From contig JAEWIX010000016.1 in assembly GCA_023386885.1 (NCBI GenBank), forward strand, positions 1 through 16,411: a DNA stretch of 16,411 bases, in the 5' to 3' direction. The notes below the pieces were generated by a model, which worked only from the letters and a program-made list of their open reading frames with translations, ran no database searches and was not told the DNA's origin. Position 1 is the stretch's first letter. Every line of letters begins with the position of its first letter. A program made the position numbers and the translations under genes. This document shows positions 16,320 through 16,411 of this stretch, one piece after another. Source of the DNA: Pseudomonadota bacterium (GTDB taxonomy: Bacteria; Pseudomonadota; Alphaproteobacteria; Rhizobiales; Xanthobacteraceae).

Positions 16320-16349
16320 TTGACATGCAACCATTTGGTTGCCTATTAT
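16320..16349 (+). promoter_or_regulatory. Near-consensus promoter with palindromic operator in the spacer
   Basis: TTGACA (16320-16325) is followed after 18 bases by TATTAT (16344-16349). The spacer contains GCAACCATTTGGTTGC (16327-16342), a perfect palindrome with seven-base arms around TT. A repressor bound here would block polymerase. Palindromes of this CAACCA/TGGTTG kind are, as I recall, found before ArsR-regulator/SRPBCC gene pairs, but this is unverified. The gene itself lies beyond the right edge. Confidence 0.8.
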
Positions 16350-16366
16350 GCAGTGGAGTGGCTTTG

Positions 16367-16407
16367 ACATTCGCTCCCCGGTTTGCCGCTCGGGCGGAAG
16401 CGAATGT
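16367..16407 (+). other. Long hairpin in the leader of a gene beyond the window
   Basis: ACATTCGCT (16367-16375) pairs exactly with AGCGAATGT (16399-16407), with CC/GG extending the stem past a one-base bulge. It lies about 10-60 bases after the predicted transcription start of the promoter at 16320, so it would be in the leader RNA. Confidence 0.5.
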
Positions 16408-16411
16408 GAAA

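Overview
The window reads as chromosomal DNA of a high-GC alphaproteobacterium, most likely of the Bradyrhizobium/Afipia/Rhodopseudomonas/Nitrobacter group. The grounds are the type of DnaG (a primase whose N-terminal zinc-site cysteines are all replaced), the long alphaproteobacterial RpoD with an acidic and Ala/Pro-rich insert, Rhizobiales-style intergenic palindromes, and a TTAA-N7-TTAAC CtrA-type box. The assignment rests on recognition, not on a search.

Layout. Positions 1-488 hold no convincing gene; this is GC-rich DNA that may be a copy of a dispersed non-coding element. Positions 489-2942 (minus) carry a large orphan protein with a DUF4238 domain, a SEC-C zinc motif and a long uncharacterised C-terminal half; its base composition is visibly lower in GC than its neighbours, as for an acquired gene. 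Next come a small membrane protein (3087-3704), a block of intergenic palindromes, and a divergent pair: a MarR regulator (minus) and a CLC chloride channel/transporter with two CBS domains (plus). A palindrome lies between the pair, next to the start region of clc. A strong bidirectional terminator separates clc from the convergent rpoD.

Positions 6490-10852 (minus) are the dnaG-rpoD macromolecular-synthesis pair, with primase upstream of the housekeeping sigma factor. The 235-bp gap between them contains a perfect CtrA-type box, which would tie rpoD transcription to the cell cycle if real. A recognisable promoter lies just upstream of dnaG. Divergent to dnaG is a two-gene unit of an isochorismatase-family cysteine hydrolase and an N-formylglutamate amidohydrolase-family protein, convergent with a LysE-type amino-acid exporter.

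Positions 13150-15067 hold a divergent pair: a GlxA-like AraC regulator with a DJ-1/PfpI domain and a dienelactone hydrolase-family enzyme, with a 14-bp palindrome between them. A proline/alanine-rich membrane-anchored protein with a coiled coil follows. The last 260 bases are a dense regulatory region: two inverted repeats, then a near-consensus sigma-70 promoter with a 16-bp perfect palindrome filling its spacer, then a leader hairpin. It evidently drives a gene to the right of the window.

The most rewarding items are the DUF4238/SEC-C orphan (possible defence or stress gene), the CtrA-type box before rpoD, the zinc-less primase, the CLC protein with no proton glutamate, and the operator-promoter at the right edge. 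No CRISPR array, insertion sequence, rRNA or tRNA was seen.
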